This document shows, piece by piece, positions 7,279 through 16,709 of a DNA stretch of 64,000 nucleotides. The stretch's first letter is position 1. Each line of letters starts with the position of its first letter. Source of the DNA: Pelatocladus maniniholoensis HA4357-MV3 (GTDB lineage Bacteria; Cyanobacteriota; Cyanobacteriia; Cyanobacteriales; Nostocaceae); NCBI GenBank assembly GCA_019359115.1, contig JAHHHW010000076.1:1-64000 (forward strand), written 5' to 3'. The notes beneath the pieces were generated by a model. The model did no database searches. It was not told the origin of the DNA and saw only the letters and a program-made list of their open reading frames with translations. A program made the position numbers and the translations under genes.

Positions 7279-8595
7279 CTACATCGCAACCTCATCATGG
7301 TCAGGTACAGTCTTTTCCAAATTTCGTAGCAACGGAACATTAAACCCAGCTAACCCTACCAAAAACATACATATCGAGCAAATTACGTACAACATCGCGA
7401 TTCCCCCACCAGTACCAGTCCCAAATATTTCTCCCAAAATACCCACAAGGCTACCTCCCTGACTAAATGCAGGTATAAACACCTTATCTGCTAAAGGTCC
7501 TGCAATCAAAGCCGAAACTGCTGAAGCTAATTGCAGCAGCAAAGATCGTGTAGCAAAAATCCGTCCTTGTACCTTGGGAGCAACTTTAGCTAACCAAATC
7601 GCATTATCTGCACTACCACTGGTAGTAAAACTCAAAGAAAATAGAAATTGTATGGGAATCCATACCCAGATAGTTCGACCCAAACCAAATACTATTTTCA
7701 GTAATCCAATACTTATCATCCCCAGTAAAATACCCCTAATTTTGTTTTTAAAGCCTCTCCATTTATTAACAATTAATGCTCCTATTACACCACCAAAGCC
7801 AGCTGATGTAATTAAGTTACCCAGAACTAAAGTATCATCACCGGTACGTGCGAGAATCATTGGTATGTAAAGTGAAGCTCCAAGGTCGTGGGCAAACATA
7901 AATAATAAGTTAGCTACCAACAGAAATAGAAGACTTTTATTAGTATTTAAGTAACGTAATCCATACCCGATATCTTGCCAAAAATTTTCCTGACTCTCTT
8001 CTGTTTGCACTGGTTGGGGTATCGGTATCAAAAAGATACTAGAAATGGCGACTAAAAAAGTGGAAATATCAATTAACCAAATACCAACTAGTCCAATTAA
8101 TTTATAAAAATATCCTGCTAAAGCAGGTGCGATCATAATTGCACTATGACTGGATAAGAAATCAAGACTACTAGCGCGATCGTAGTGTTGCTTGGGTATC
8201 ATTAATGATACTGATGCGGAATATGCCAGATATTGAAATTGACCAAAAGTACCGACTAAAGCTGCTGCCACATAAAGATGCCAAATTTGTAAATATTTAT
8301 TGATATATAAAAAGAGGAGAACAATTGTTGTGAGAACGGCAACAGTGTCACCTAGCATTATCAATAGTTTCCGATTCAAACGGTCTACAATTACACCACT
8401 AATAGGGGTAATAATAAGACTGGGAAGTAAACTGAAAAAACCTACCAGCGCGAGAGTTGTTGCTTTACCAGTAATTGACCATACCCAGATTTGCAAAGCA
8501 ATGGCGGTCATTTGGCTACCAATCCCAGAAACGAGTTGACCTAGCCATATAATAAGGAAATTTCGCAAACTGCTACTGATTGGTTGTTTCGACAT
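7279..8595 (-). CDS. MFS transporter, probable siderophore exporter (EntS-like)
   Basis: A 438-aa major facilitator protein with about twelve hydrophobic segments. The loop between the second and third segments has the MFS signature SGVIVDRLNRKLLIMLGD. The N-terminus (NFLIIWLGQLVSGIGSQMTA) and overall form resemble the EntS/enterobactin-exporter branch often placed in siderophore loci. It would sit in the inner membrane and export the finished product. It is on the same strand as the regulator and receptor downstream, separated from the regulator by 136 bases with no clear terminator. A general drug-efflux role cannot be excluded from sequence alone. Confidence 0.85.
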   Translation of the reverse strand: MSKQPISSSLRNFLIIWLGQLVSGIGSQMTAIALQIWVWSITGKATTLALVGFFSLLPSLIITPISGVIVDRLNRKLLIMLGDTVAVLTTIVLLFLYINKYLQIWHLYVAAALVGTFGQFQYLAYSASVSLMIPKQHYDRASSLDFLSSHSAIMIAPALAGYFYKLIGLVGIWLIDISTFLVAISSIFLIPIPQPVQTEESQENFWQDIGYGLRYLNTNKSLLFLLVANLLFMFAHDLGASLYIPMILARTGDDTLVLGNLITSAGFGGVIGALIVNKWRGFKNKIRGILLGMISIGLLKIVFGLGRTIWVWIPIQFLFSLSFTTSGSADNAIWLAKVAPKVQGRIFATRSLLLQLASAVSALIAGPLADKVFIPAFSQGGSLVGILGEIFGTGTGGGIAMLYVICSICMFLVGLAGFNVPLLRNLEKTVPDHDEVAM

Positions 8596-8712
8596 TAATC
8601 TTATTTGGTTTTAGGGAAAATTTATATAGCTTTTAACTGCTACCTACAAATAGCTGATTATCTTTGTTGTTAGCCTAATTTGCGTGTAATCAAAGTTAGC
8701 TGATGCTGCTGA

Positions 8713-8943
8713 TTAAACTGAAGTTCCCCCGTGCAAGTGTGCTACAAATGCCTGAATTCCTTGCTGCATAGTAAATCCAGACTTTAAACCCCGAAATACT
8801 GTACCCATGTAGGTTATGGATTAAATTGCTACTTCATATTTGATGATTTCTGTCTCAGTAAAAATGGAAGTATTTTCATGTTTGGCTGTGTCAAAACCGA
8901 CATTGGAGACTGATATAAACAACACATCTATATCCAGCTTTAC
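8713..8943 (-). pseudogene. Possible decayed ORF between MFS and SDR genes
   Basis: The 356-bp gap between 8595 and 8952 has no intact gene. One minus-strand frame reads VKLDIDVLFISVSNVGFDTA through EIIKYEVAI, then a TAA, and continues in the same frame with MGTVFRGLKSGFTMQQGIQA up to a TAA at 8713-8715. The residue use looks protein-like, and the internal stop suggests a broken gene, but I recognise no family. Alternatively these are chance open stretches. No strong promoter or terminator was seen in the gap. Confidence 0.25.
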
Positions 8944-8951
8944 AGTATCAG

Positions 8952-9836
8952 CTAGCTGGCAACTTGAATTTTATCTGCTGCAACCTCGTCAGAATCAGTA
9001 GTCATAGATACTTCCCTCCAAGCATCCAATTCTGCTTTCATAAACTTCAATGCACCTTCAATCACTTCTACTGTATCTGATCCCAGTGCCAATCTCATTG
9101 GTGGGTTATCACTATCAACGGCTTTAATCATGGCTAGAGCAGCTTTTCTAGGGTCACCAAGTGCATTTAAATCGTGATCCCACATATCTTGACGCATATT
9201 TCCAATTGATACTTCATAATCCTCAATTTGAGTATCATTTACGACAACAGAACGTTTGATAAAATCAGTACGAAAAGCACCAGGTTCAACAATAGTAACC
9301 TTAATACCGAATGAAGCTACTTCACTCGCCAAACTTCCAGAAATTCCTTCTATTGCAAGTTTACTACTGTTGTAGAATCCCCAAGCATTAGCAGTACTAA
9401 AGCAACCTATTGATGAAATATTAAGGATATGACCACTGCGTTGCTGTCGCATATAAGGTAATACTGTCCGTTGCATGTCTAAAACACCAAAAAAGTTTGT
9501 TTCAAATAGACGACGAACCTCCTCATCGCTAACTTCCTCAATAGCTCCAATAGTTGACACTCCGGCATTATTGACAAGTACATCAATGCGTCCATATTGA
9601 GCAGTTGCCTGCTTCACTGCTTCTCGCACTTCTTCGGGTTTCGCGACATCAAGTTGCACTGCGATGGCACGGTCTGGGTATTTTGCAGCTAAATCTTCAA
9701 CTTTCTGGGGATTTCGTGCTGTTAAAACCACTACTTCACCCTTTTCTAGCACCACTTCAGCTAAAGCTCGACCAAGACCACTTGAAGTACCGGTAATAAA
9801 CCACACCCGTTCTTGTTGATTAAAGGATGTAACCAT
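8952..9836 (-). CDS. Classical short-chain dehydrogenase/reductase
   Basis: A 294-aa NAD(P)-dependent oxidoreductase of the SDR family with all diagnostic residues: the cofactor motif TGTSSGLG near the N-terminus, LDV, NNAG, the catalytic Ser in NISSIG, and YNSSK with Tyr and Lys in register. EPGAFRTDF follows. The ATG at 9836 has GGAG upstream. It is codirectional with the biosynthetic genes and near a second SDR that has lost these residues. It could reduce or oxidise an alcohol or ketone on the product or a precursor; the substrate cannot be read from the sequence. Confidence 0.9.
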   Translation of the reverse strand: MVTSFNQQERVWFITGTSSGLGRALAEVVLEKGEVVVLTARNPQKVEDLAAKYPDRAIAVQLDVAKPEEVREAVKQATAQYGRIDVLVNNAGVSTIGAIEEVSDEEVRRLFETNFFGVLDMQRTVLPYMRQQRSGHILNISSIGCFSTANAWGFYNSSKLAIEGISGSLASEVASFGIKVTIVEPGAFRTDFIKRSVVVNDTQIEDYEVSIGNMRQDMWDHDLNALGDPRKAALAMIKAVDSDNPPMRLALGSDTVEVIEGALKFMKAELDAWREVSMTTDSDEVAADKIQVAS

Positions 9837-9891
9837 GAAAAATCTCCATTAAGTAATACAAAATAGTGAAATAGTTATGCTTCCACTTCAT

Positions 9892-10089
9892 TCATAACTG
9901 AGAAATGAAAATTATTTTCAAATACTTTGTACCTTCTAAGTCAACTTCTCCACTTCCGGCCATGAATGTAATTAATTCTTGACCAAATATATAACTAATA
10001 ATTGTAATGAAAAAATGTTTAAACTTTAATTTAATCAAATTATCTTGAAGGATTTCGTTGGTAATTTGAGATTGTTTTTTTGAAGTCAT
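9892..10089 (-). CDS. Small hypothetical protein (65 aa)
   Basis: A short ORF between the two SDR genes on the same strand. It begins MTSKKQSQITNEILQ, has a hydrophobic centre (FFITIISYIFGQELITF) and ends IIFISQL. The centre could be a single membrane helix or simply a buried strand-helix. No ribosome site is evident before the ATG, and no family is recognised. It may be a remnant of a longer gene. Confidence 0.35.
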   Translation of the reverse strand: MTSKKQSQITNEILQDNLIKLKFKHFFITIISYIFGQELITFMAGSGEVDLEGTKYLKIIFISQL

Positions 10090-10099
10090 TTATTTACTA

Positions 10100-10963
10100 T
10101 TAATACTTAAAAAGATTGTCATAGAAATACTGGTGGGTTACTAGCCTTTTATACAATGCATACAATTTCCACTGCCACGGCGATCGCACTACAAAATATT
10201 GTCTTCTAGGCTTACGAGCTTCTAGAGCCTTTAATATAGCTGCTGTAACTCTTTCAGGTGGTAAACCTGTGATGCGATTTCCCTCTACAGATCCTTCTAT
10301 ACATACTTGGAAATTATTGCCATAGATAGCTTTCATTTCGGGTGACATATTAGCTAACACTTTTTTACCATCAGCTTCTACTTTGTCAGCCTGCTCTAGA
10401 GTAATTATTCCCTCTGGCAATATAGACAATACTTCAATTCCACTGGAACGTAGCTCCATTCGTAAAGAATCTGTGATTGCCTCAATTGCAATTTTTGAAG
10501 TAGATAAAAGCGACCTATACGGTATAGCATATCTACCACAAGTTGCACTAATATTAATAATTCTACCTTTAGCCTTTCGTAGCATTGGTAAGAAGGCTTG
10601 TGTGACAGCTATTTGACCTGTAACATTGATTTCAAAATTCCGTCTTATATCATCTATCGGTATACATTCTAATGGTCCGTCAAACCCAGTATATGCATTA
10701 TTTATTAACGCAAATAATCCCTCATCACCAATTGCCAATGAGACAAATTCTGAACAGGATTTTATCTCTTGGGCTTTTGTGATGTCCATGATAATCGGTG
10801 TTAAATTTCCAGATGCAGCTTGCTTAATAGACTCCACATCTTTTTCTGTGCGAACTCCTGCAAATACTCGATATCCTTCCTCGGTAAGTTTAAGTGCGAT
10901 CGCTCGACCGATACCTGTGGATGTTCCTGTGATAACGACCGCACCTTTATTAATCATGGTCAT
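10100..10963 (-). CDS. Atypical SDR lacking the catalytic Ser and Tyr
   Basis: The fold and cofactor site are those of an SDR (TGTSTGIG near the N-terminus, then IIMDITKA and INNAY). In register with its intact neighbour at 8952-9836, however, the catalytic Ser of NISS is Ala (NISAT), the Tyr of YxxxK is Leu (LSTSK), and NNAG reads NNAY; only the Lys remains. It may bind a nucleotide without standard oxidoreductase chemistry, or have a different role. I chose the ATG at 10963, which has GGGGA seven bases upstream, over an earlier TTG. It sits just downstream of the P450 gene and probably belongs to the same transcript. Confidence 0.82.
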   Translation of the reverse strand: MTMINKGAVVITGTSTGIGRAIALKLTEEGYRVFAGVRTEKDVESIKQAASGNLTPIIMDITKAQEIKSCSEFVSLAIGDEGLFALINNAYTGFDGPLECIPIDDIRRNFEINVTGQIAVTQAFLPMLRKAKGRIINISATCGRYAIPYRSLLSTSKIAIEAITDSLRMELRSSGIEVLSILPEGIITLEQADKVEADGKKVLANMSPEMKAIYGNNFQVCIEGSVEGNRITGLPPERVTAAILKALEARKPRRQYFVVRSPWQWKLYALYKRLVTHQYFYDNLFKY

Positions 10964-11074
10964 ATTGATTTCCCCAATAATGAAATATACTTTTAACAAG
11001 CAAGCAGATTCTTCTTAATCTGCTGCCATAATAGCTATCTGAGTGTTTTCACTTTTGAAGTAGGACTATAAATT

Positions 11075-12436
11075 TTACTCACGTGACTTTCCTTGACGTT
11101 GACGAAGACCACGCTTGACCATCTTTACACCACTTGCAGGATAACAAATCAAACCTCCATATTTAGGGCGCTCTGGGCGTTGGCTGACTAGTTCTAATTC
11201 ATAACGTGAAAGAATAGTTGCTAATATAAGTTTCATTTCAAATAAGGCAAAAGTTGCGCCGATACACACACGAGAACCACCTCCGAAGGGTAAAAACTCA
11301 TAGGGAGAGAACTGTTTTTCTAAAAAGCGTTCTGGCTGAAATTCTTTTGGCTGAGGATATAAATCTTCACGCTGATGTGTTGAATAAATATTAGCAATAA
11401 GCACTGTTCCTGGATTTAACTTGTAGCCCATCACCTCGACGGTTGATTCTACTAACCTGGGAAATGCAAATAACTGAGTTGGATAAATTCGCAAAACTTC
11501 GTTACAAACCGCATTCAAGTATGGTAGTGCAAAAATGCTCATGGGGTCTAGGTTGTCACCAAGACTTTCGAGTTCTGATAGCAAGCGCGATCGCACAGTA
11601 GGTAAACGGTGAATCCAGTACAGAGCCCAAGTGATCGCAGTTGCTGAAGCATCAGCAACTGCAAATATAGGAGATAATAAGAGATCACGCACTTCTTCAT
11701 TGCTTAATAGTTGGCCTGTCTCATCTTCAGCAAATATAAGATCACAAAGCATATCGGTGCGTGAAAAGTCTAATTGATTGCGACGTTCTTCAACCTCAAA
11801 CAACAGTAATTGGAAAAGTTCTTGTCGAAGGTAAAGATTATAACCATGTGGACTCCACCGACCTAAATCTCTTTCTCCAAAAATAGTGAGCAGAATTTTA
11901 TCTATTAGTGATTGTACATTTAATCTCAAAATGGAGGTAAATAAATGCTTAATTTTTTCATGACGTTCTCCCTTATCTAAACCCATGATAACTTCTATAC
12001 CAACTTTTAAGGTAATATCTTCAATTGTTGGGTATGCGATGAAAGGTTTTCCAACTTTCTTCTGACCAATAATCTTTTCTGTTAGTTCGCAGATATGTTT
12101 TCCACAGGCTTGCATCCGTACTCCATGAAAAGTCTGCATTAATATTTTGCGTCGATTTTTGTGAATTAAACCATCAAGTTGGAGAACTCCTTGATTTCCT
12201 GTCATCAAAGCAAAACCCAGGTTCAACTCACCCCTAGCTGCAATTTCCTTAGTGTTTGTGAAAATCTCTTTTATTCCTGAAGGATTGCTGACATAAATTG
12301 TTGGTGTGGAACCAAACATGAGAGTGACAATATCACCATAACGTTTGGAAATCGCATCCATATAATTAAAGGGATTAGACTCGAATTGCAGACCTATTAA
12401 CCAAGAAGGAGTTTTTGGTTCTGGGGGTAGCTGCAT
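11075..12436 (-). CDS. Cytochrome P450 (CYP110-like)
   Basis: A 453-aa haem monooxygenase resembling the cyanobacterial CYP110 group. The haem ligand loop FGGGSRVCIG, the K-helix ELR-type motif (NEVLRIYP) and the PERF segment (FQPERFLE) are present. In the I-helix the usual AGxET is replaced by a sequence around AVADASATAITWAL: the acid is Asp, but the residue after it is Ala where most P450s have the proton-relay Thr. There is no N-terminal membrane anchor, as usual in bacteria. It lies 19 bp after the terminal NRPS-thioesterase gene, so it is probably a tailoring hydroxylase or coupling enzyme of the pathway. Confidence 0.92.
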   Translation of the reverse strand: MQLPPEPKTPSWLIGLQFESNPFNYMDAISKRYGDIVTLMFGSTPTIYVSNPSGIKEIFTNTKEIAARGELNLGFALMTGNQGVLQLDGLIHKNRRKILMQTFHGVRMQACGKHICELTEKIIGQKKVGKPFIAYPTIEDITLKVGIEVIMGLDKGERHEKIKHLFTSILRLNVQSLIDKILLTIFGERDLGRWSPHGYNLYLRQELFQLLLFEVEERRNQLDFSRTDMLCDLIFAEDETGQLLSNEEVRDLLLSPIFAVADASATAITWALYWIHRLPTVRSRLLSELESLGDNLDPMSIFALPYLNAVCNEVLRIYPTQLFAFPRLVESTVEVMGYKLNPGTVLIANIYSTHQREDLYPQPKEFQPERFLEKQFSPYEFLPFGGGSRVCIGATFALFEMKLILATILSRYELELVSQRPERPKYGGLICYPASGVKMVKRGLRQRQGKSRE

Positions 12437-12455
12437 AATGTTTTTACTCCCATTA

Positions 12456-15400
12456 TCAATTTAGATTGCACACAGCATTATCGATACATCTTTTCAACTG
12501 TTTAGTTAAATCTTGGATATGAGGTTCAACGAAAATCGAGAAATGATCCCCTGGAAGATCAATAGTTTGAATGGGTTGACTAGAACATTTACCCCAACCT
12601 AATAGAGGGTCACTACTAGACCATTCTGGATTATCAAAGTCATGAATTATCTCCTCACTAGCTCGAAATATAGTTATGGATTGAGGATAAACTTGGGGAA
12701 CATAGTTTCGCATCGCTTGAACATGCAGTTTGAAAAGTTTGTAATAACTGAGAAAATCTTGAATTTCTGCATTACTGAAGATAAAATCCGCCTTTCTATT
12801 AATCAAATTTAATTTCTCTGTTAATGGCAAATCTCGAAGTTCTTCAAAAGGCACTGAAAAATCCACATCACTGTCAGTTTTCATTGATTCAGCGATACGA
12901 AGCAAAAACTTAGCATCGTCATCATCTGTAGGTTCAATTATTGTTTCTGGTAATATGGCATCAATGACAACTAATAAACCAACGGTGTCGCCCTGATTGT
13001 GTAATTGTCTTGCCATTTCAAAGGCTAATACACCACCATAACAATGACCACCTAGAAGATAGGGACTATTAGGTTGCACTTTACGAATTTCTTGCAGGTA
13101 GCGAGTTGCTGTTTCTTCTACCGAAATAACTTCGGGTCTATCTTGTTCTAACCTATCTTCCAAAGCATAAAATGGATAATCTTCACCCAGCCTTTTGGAT
13201 ATATTAAAGTATGGACTAATATTCCCACCAGCACCATGTATGCAAAAGAAAGGTATCTTGTCACCTGAAGAGTTAATTGCTACTAGATGAGAATTAGGAC
13301 TTTTACGAGATGGTTGACTTACAATTGCAGCTAGTTTTTCAATAGTTGGGTTTTCAAAAAGAATAGATAAAGGAAGATTATGTTCAAATTTATCATAAAT
13401 TTGAGCCATTAAGCGAATAGCTAAAAATGAGTGGCCGCCTAAGTCAAAAAAGTTATCCGTAACTCCAATATGACTAGTATTGAGCAGATTTTCCCAAGTT
13501 TTTGCTAAAGCTAATTCTGTAAAATTTCGAGGAGCGACAAAGGATTTATTTGTATTTAGCTGGATAACCTCACTACTGGGCAATGCACACTTATCTACTT
13601 TTCCATTAGGTGTAAGCGGAAGTTTATCAAGTACAATAAAAGCAGATGGCAACATATAATTAGGCAGCTTCTGCTGCAAATAGGATAATAGTTGTGTATT
13701 AATATCCTGCTTATCTGTGACAAAATAGGCAATCAAACGTTGATTCTCTTGAGCATCATCGCTAGCAATTACAACAGATTCTTGTATGTCTGGATGTTGT
13801 GCAATCGCAGTTGCAATTTCACCTAATTCTACCCGAAAGCCCCTGATTTTTACTTGCTCATCATGGCGACCCAAATATTCCAGGTTACCATCTTGGAGGT
13901 ATCGAACTAAATCGCCTGTTTTATAAAGTTTATTTCCGGGTATAAAGGGATTATCAATGAATCTCTCTTGAGTTAATTCTGGGCGATGTAAATAACCCTT
14001 TGCTAATCCATCACCACCAATATAAAGTTCACCGATAACTCCTACAGGTGTTGGCTGTAAATCGCGATTTAACACATAAACTTGAGTATTTTCAATCGGA
14101 CAACCGATGGGGACACTGTTTGCTTGATTATGTAATAAACTGGTGTCGTAGTAAGTAGCATTAGCGGAAACTTCCGATGAGCCATAAAGGTTGATCAGTT
14201 TTGCTGAGGGCATTAATTCTCGGAAAGTTTCAACTAACTTAACAGAGAGTGTTTCTCCGCTAGTTATCCAGAATTTTAAGTGTGATAATTTATTAACTAG
14301 ATGACTATAATTATCTAAAAGCAAGCGCAGTAATGAGGGTACAAATATGATACGAGTTACTTTGTGACGCGCTAGGGTTTCTATAAATAATTGCGGATCT
14401 AGGATAGTTGCATTGCTGATAATTACTGTAGGAATTCCTCTAAGTAAAGGAGCAAAAATTTCCCAAACAGAATCTACAAAACTAATAGCTGTTTTCTGAC
14501 AACAAACTTCTTCTGGAGTAAAAGGATAGGTTTTCCATAACCAGTGTAAGCCGTTGACTGTACCGCGATGAATGCTAAGAACGCCTTTAGGTGTTCCAGT
14601 TGAACCAGAAGTATAGATAATATAGGCGAGATGATCAGATGAAGAGATGTTAATGGGATTTTCTGAACTTTCTTGAGCAATTTCGTCCTTGTGGATATCT
14701 AAACAAACGGTTTTAGCCGCAGATAATGATAGTTTTTCTAATATCTCTTGCTTGGTAATTAACAGCGATGCTTGGGAATCCCAAAGCATAAAATTCAGAC
14801 GTTCTACTGGATAACTTGGGTCAAGGGGAATGTATGCACCACCAGCTTTAAGAATAGCTAAAATTCCCACTACCATATCTAGGTCGCGTTCCAAGCATAG
14901 AGCAACCAGTGTTTCTTTTGTTACACCTTGTTTTTGTAAATAATGTGCAAGTTGATTAACTCTATAGTTAAGTTGACGATAAGTTAGTTCCTCAGACTCG
15001 CTAATTAGTGCTAAATGATCAGGCGTTAGCTCAACTTGTTGTTCAAATAATTGATGCAGAGATGTATCTTGAGGATAATTTGCATGAGTTTGATTAAACT
15101 TAAATAATAGTTGCTCTTGCTCAGAAGCAGTTAGTAGCGAGAATTCACTGAGGCGTTGCTCTGGATTTGCAACGATATTTTCTAATAAAGTTTGGAAATT
15201 ATTTATAAATTGGGTAATAGTTGCTGAATCGAAAATATCTGTATTGTATTCCAAACATCCTGTTAACCCTTCTTCGGATTCAGACATCGACAGAAAAATA
15301 TCTAGTTGAGCTGTACCACTATCAAAATCCAAAGTACGCAAGGTTAATCCAGACACTTCTTGCACAGAGGTTGGAGTATTTTGCAGGACAAACATCACCT

Positions 15401-16550
15401 CATAAAGTGGATTTCGGCTTAAGTCGCGTTCGGGTTGTAATTCTTTTACAAGCATCTCAAAAGGCAAATCTTGATGTGCATAAACATCAAGAGTCACCTC
15501 ACGTACTCGATGTAAAAGTTCGCAGAAACTGGGATTACCACTGAGGTTATTACGTAATACCAAAGTATTAACAAACAAACCCAGCATTCCTTCTAATTCT
15601 GCACGGTTACGATTAGCAATCGGAGAACCAATTAAAATATCTTCTTGGTCTGTGTAGCGGTATAGTAATACGTTAAATGCTGCCAGCATACTCATAAAGA
15701 GAGTGGCATCTTCTCGCTGGCTTAATTGTCTGAGTGCATTAGTTAAGGTTGTAGAGAATGTAAAATATTCTTTAGCACCAGCAAAAGTCGTGACGGTAGG
15801 TCGTGGACGGTCTGTGGGTAGTTGTAGTACAGGTAACTCACCCTGAAGTTGTTGCTTCCAATAATTTAATTGGTCTGCGAGGAATTTACCTTGGATGCGA
15901 TCGCGTTGCCAAACTGCAAAATCTGCATACTGAATCGGCAGTTCAGATAAGTCAGAAGGTTGATTTGTCGAGAAAGCAGCGTATAGCGTTGACAACTCCC
16001 GCAGAAACACACCACAAGACCATCCATCTGTGATAATGTGGTGCATGGTTACAAGTAAAATGTGTTCCTCTTCGCTTAAGCGCAGTAATGTTGCTCTGAC
16101 TAAAAGTCCTTTAGCTAAATCAAACAGTTTTGTTGCTTCCTTAGCTACAAGTTGTTTAACTTCTCCTTCCCAATTTTTAACAGACAAATGTTCAAGGTTA
16201 ATAATGGGTAAATCCCAATAAAATTGGGTTTTTATTTCTTGTACTGGCTCTCCATCTACAAGTGTAAAATTTGTCCGCCATACTTCATGACGCTTGAGAA
16301 TTTCATTTAGGCTTTGCTGAAGTGCTGTAATATTCAGATTTCCTTGTATATGAAAAGCGGTCAGAATATTGTAGAAAGAACTTCCATGATAAAGCTGGTC
16401 AATAAACCATAGTCTTTGTTGAGAGAAAGATAAGGGAATATTTTTATGGTCTTGACGTTTGGGAATAATATCAGCTTTAATTTTTCCTCCCTTCCATTTT
16501 TCTAGAAGGGCTTTTTTTGCTGGTGATAAATTAGAGTATTGTTTATCCAT
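12456..16550 (-). CDS. NRPS C-A-PCP-TE, terminal module, beta-alanine-like code
   Basis: This 1364-aa protein adds the last residue and releases the chain. Order: an N-terminal LSPAKKALLEKW docking-like helix; C domain with intact HHIITDGWS (about 172); A domain with YTSGSTGTPKG (about 645); PCP with GGHSFLA (Ser near 1040); thioesterase (about 1110-1360). Specificity residues read VDWIISLANK, close to the beta-alanine code VDWVISLADK known from bleomycin synthetase. The thioesterase nucleophile motif is GHCYGG, with Cys where most have Ser (GHSxGG). It follows the PKS module at 17504-22129 and a methyltransferase gene, whose polyketide end it should condense with beta-alanine. Substrate is inferred from the code. 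Confidence 0.93.
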   Translation of the reverse strand: MDKQYSNLSPAKKALLEKWKGGKIKADIIPKRQDHKNIPLSFSQQRLWFIDQLYHGSSFYNILTAFHIQGNLNITALQQSLNEILKRHEVWRTNFTLVDGEPVQEIKTQFYWDLPIINLEHLSVKNWEGEVKQLVAKEATKLFDLAKGLLVRATLLRLSEEEHILLVTMHHIITDGWSCGVFLRELSTLYAAFSTNQPSDLSELPIQYADFAVWQRDRIQGKFLADQLNYWKQQLQGELPVLQLPTDRPRPTVTTFAGAKEYFTFSTTLTNALRQLSQREDATLFMSMLAAFNVLLYRYTDQEDILIGSPIANRNRAELEGMLGLFVNTLVLRNNLSGNPSFCELLHRVREVTLDVYAHQDLPFEMLVKELQPERDLSRNPLYEVMFVLQNTPTSVQEVSGLTLRTLDFDSGTAQLDIFLSMSESEEGLTGCLEYNTDIFDSATITQFINNFQTLLENIVANPEQRLSEFSLLTASEQEQLLFKFNQTHANYPQDTSLHQLFEQQVELTPDHLALISESEELTYRQLNYRVNQLAHYLQKQGVTKETLVALCLERDLDMVVGILAILKAGGAYIPLDPSYPVERLNFMLWDSQASLLITKQEILEKLSLSAAKTVCLDIHKDEIAQESSENPINISSSDHLAYIIYTSGSTGTPKGVLSIHRGTVNGLHWLWKTYPFTPEEVCCQKTAISFVDSVWEIFAPLLRGIPTVIISNATILDPQLFIETLARHKVTRIIFVPSLLRLLLDNYSHLVNKLSHLKFWITSGETLSVKLVETFRELMPSAKLINLYGSSEVSANATYYDTSLLHNQANSVPIGCPIENTQVYVLNRDLQPTPVGVIGELYIGGDGLAKGYLHRPELTQERFIDNPFIPGNKLYKTGDLVRYLQDGNLEYLGRHDEQVKIRGFRVELGEIATAIAQHPDIQESVVIASDDAQENQRLIAYFVTDKQDINTQLLSYLQQKLPNYMLPSAFIVLDKLPLTPNGKVDKCALPSSEVIQLNTNKSFVAPRNFTELALAKTWENLLNTSHIGVTDNFFDLGGHSFLAIRLMAQIYDKFEHNLPLSILFENPTIEKLAAIVSQPSRKSPNSHLVAINSSGDKIPFFCIHGAGGNISPYFNISKRLGEDYPFYALEDRLEQDRPEVISVEETATRYLQEIRKVQPNSPYLLGGHCYGGVLAFEMARQLHNQGDTVGLLVVIDAILPETIIEPTDDDDAKFLLRIAESMKTDSDVDFSVPFEELRDLPLTEKLNLINRKADFIFSNAEIQDFLSYYKLFKLHVQAMRNYVPQVYPQSITIFRASEEIIHDFDNPEWSSSDPLLGWGKCSSQPIQTIDLPGDHFSIFVEPHIQDLTKQLKRCIDNAVCNLN

Positions 16551-16672
16551 AAATTGTACCTATAGCAATCCTAAATTTCTCAGATTAGATTGCGTGCGTG
16601 AACTATATAAAAATCCCAAATACTTGTAAAAGTCTATGTTATAGAAATGCATAAATCTAAGATGTTTACGAA

Positions 16673-16693
16673 GCGACATATTGCGTCTCTACA
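16673..16693. repeat. Partial copy of the TGTAGAGACGC palindromic repeat
   Basis: On the minus strand this reads TGTAGAGACGCAATATGTCGC. Its first eleven bases equal the arm of the perfect palindrome at 40585-40614. It lies in the 159-bp gap between the methyltransferase and the terminal NRPS gene and looks like another, decayed member of the same dispersed repeat family. Confidence 0.45.
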
Positions 16694-16709
16694 TTCACAA
16701 TTACGTGAG

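Noticed and set aside
7574-7870. Plus-strand ORF of 98 aa
   Set aside because: Antisense shadow of the MFS transporter gene, whose membrane segments and motif are clear on the minus strand.
10626-11018. Plus-strand ORF of 130 aa
   Set aside because: Antisense to the atypical SDR; the SDR cofactor motif on the other strand explains the open frame.
15221-15544. Plus-strand ORF of 107 aa
   Set aside because: Antisense shadow of the condensation domain in the terminal NRPS.
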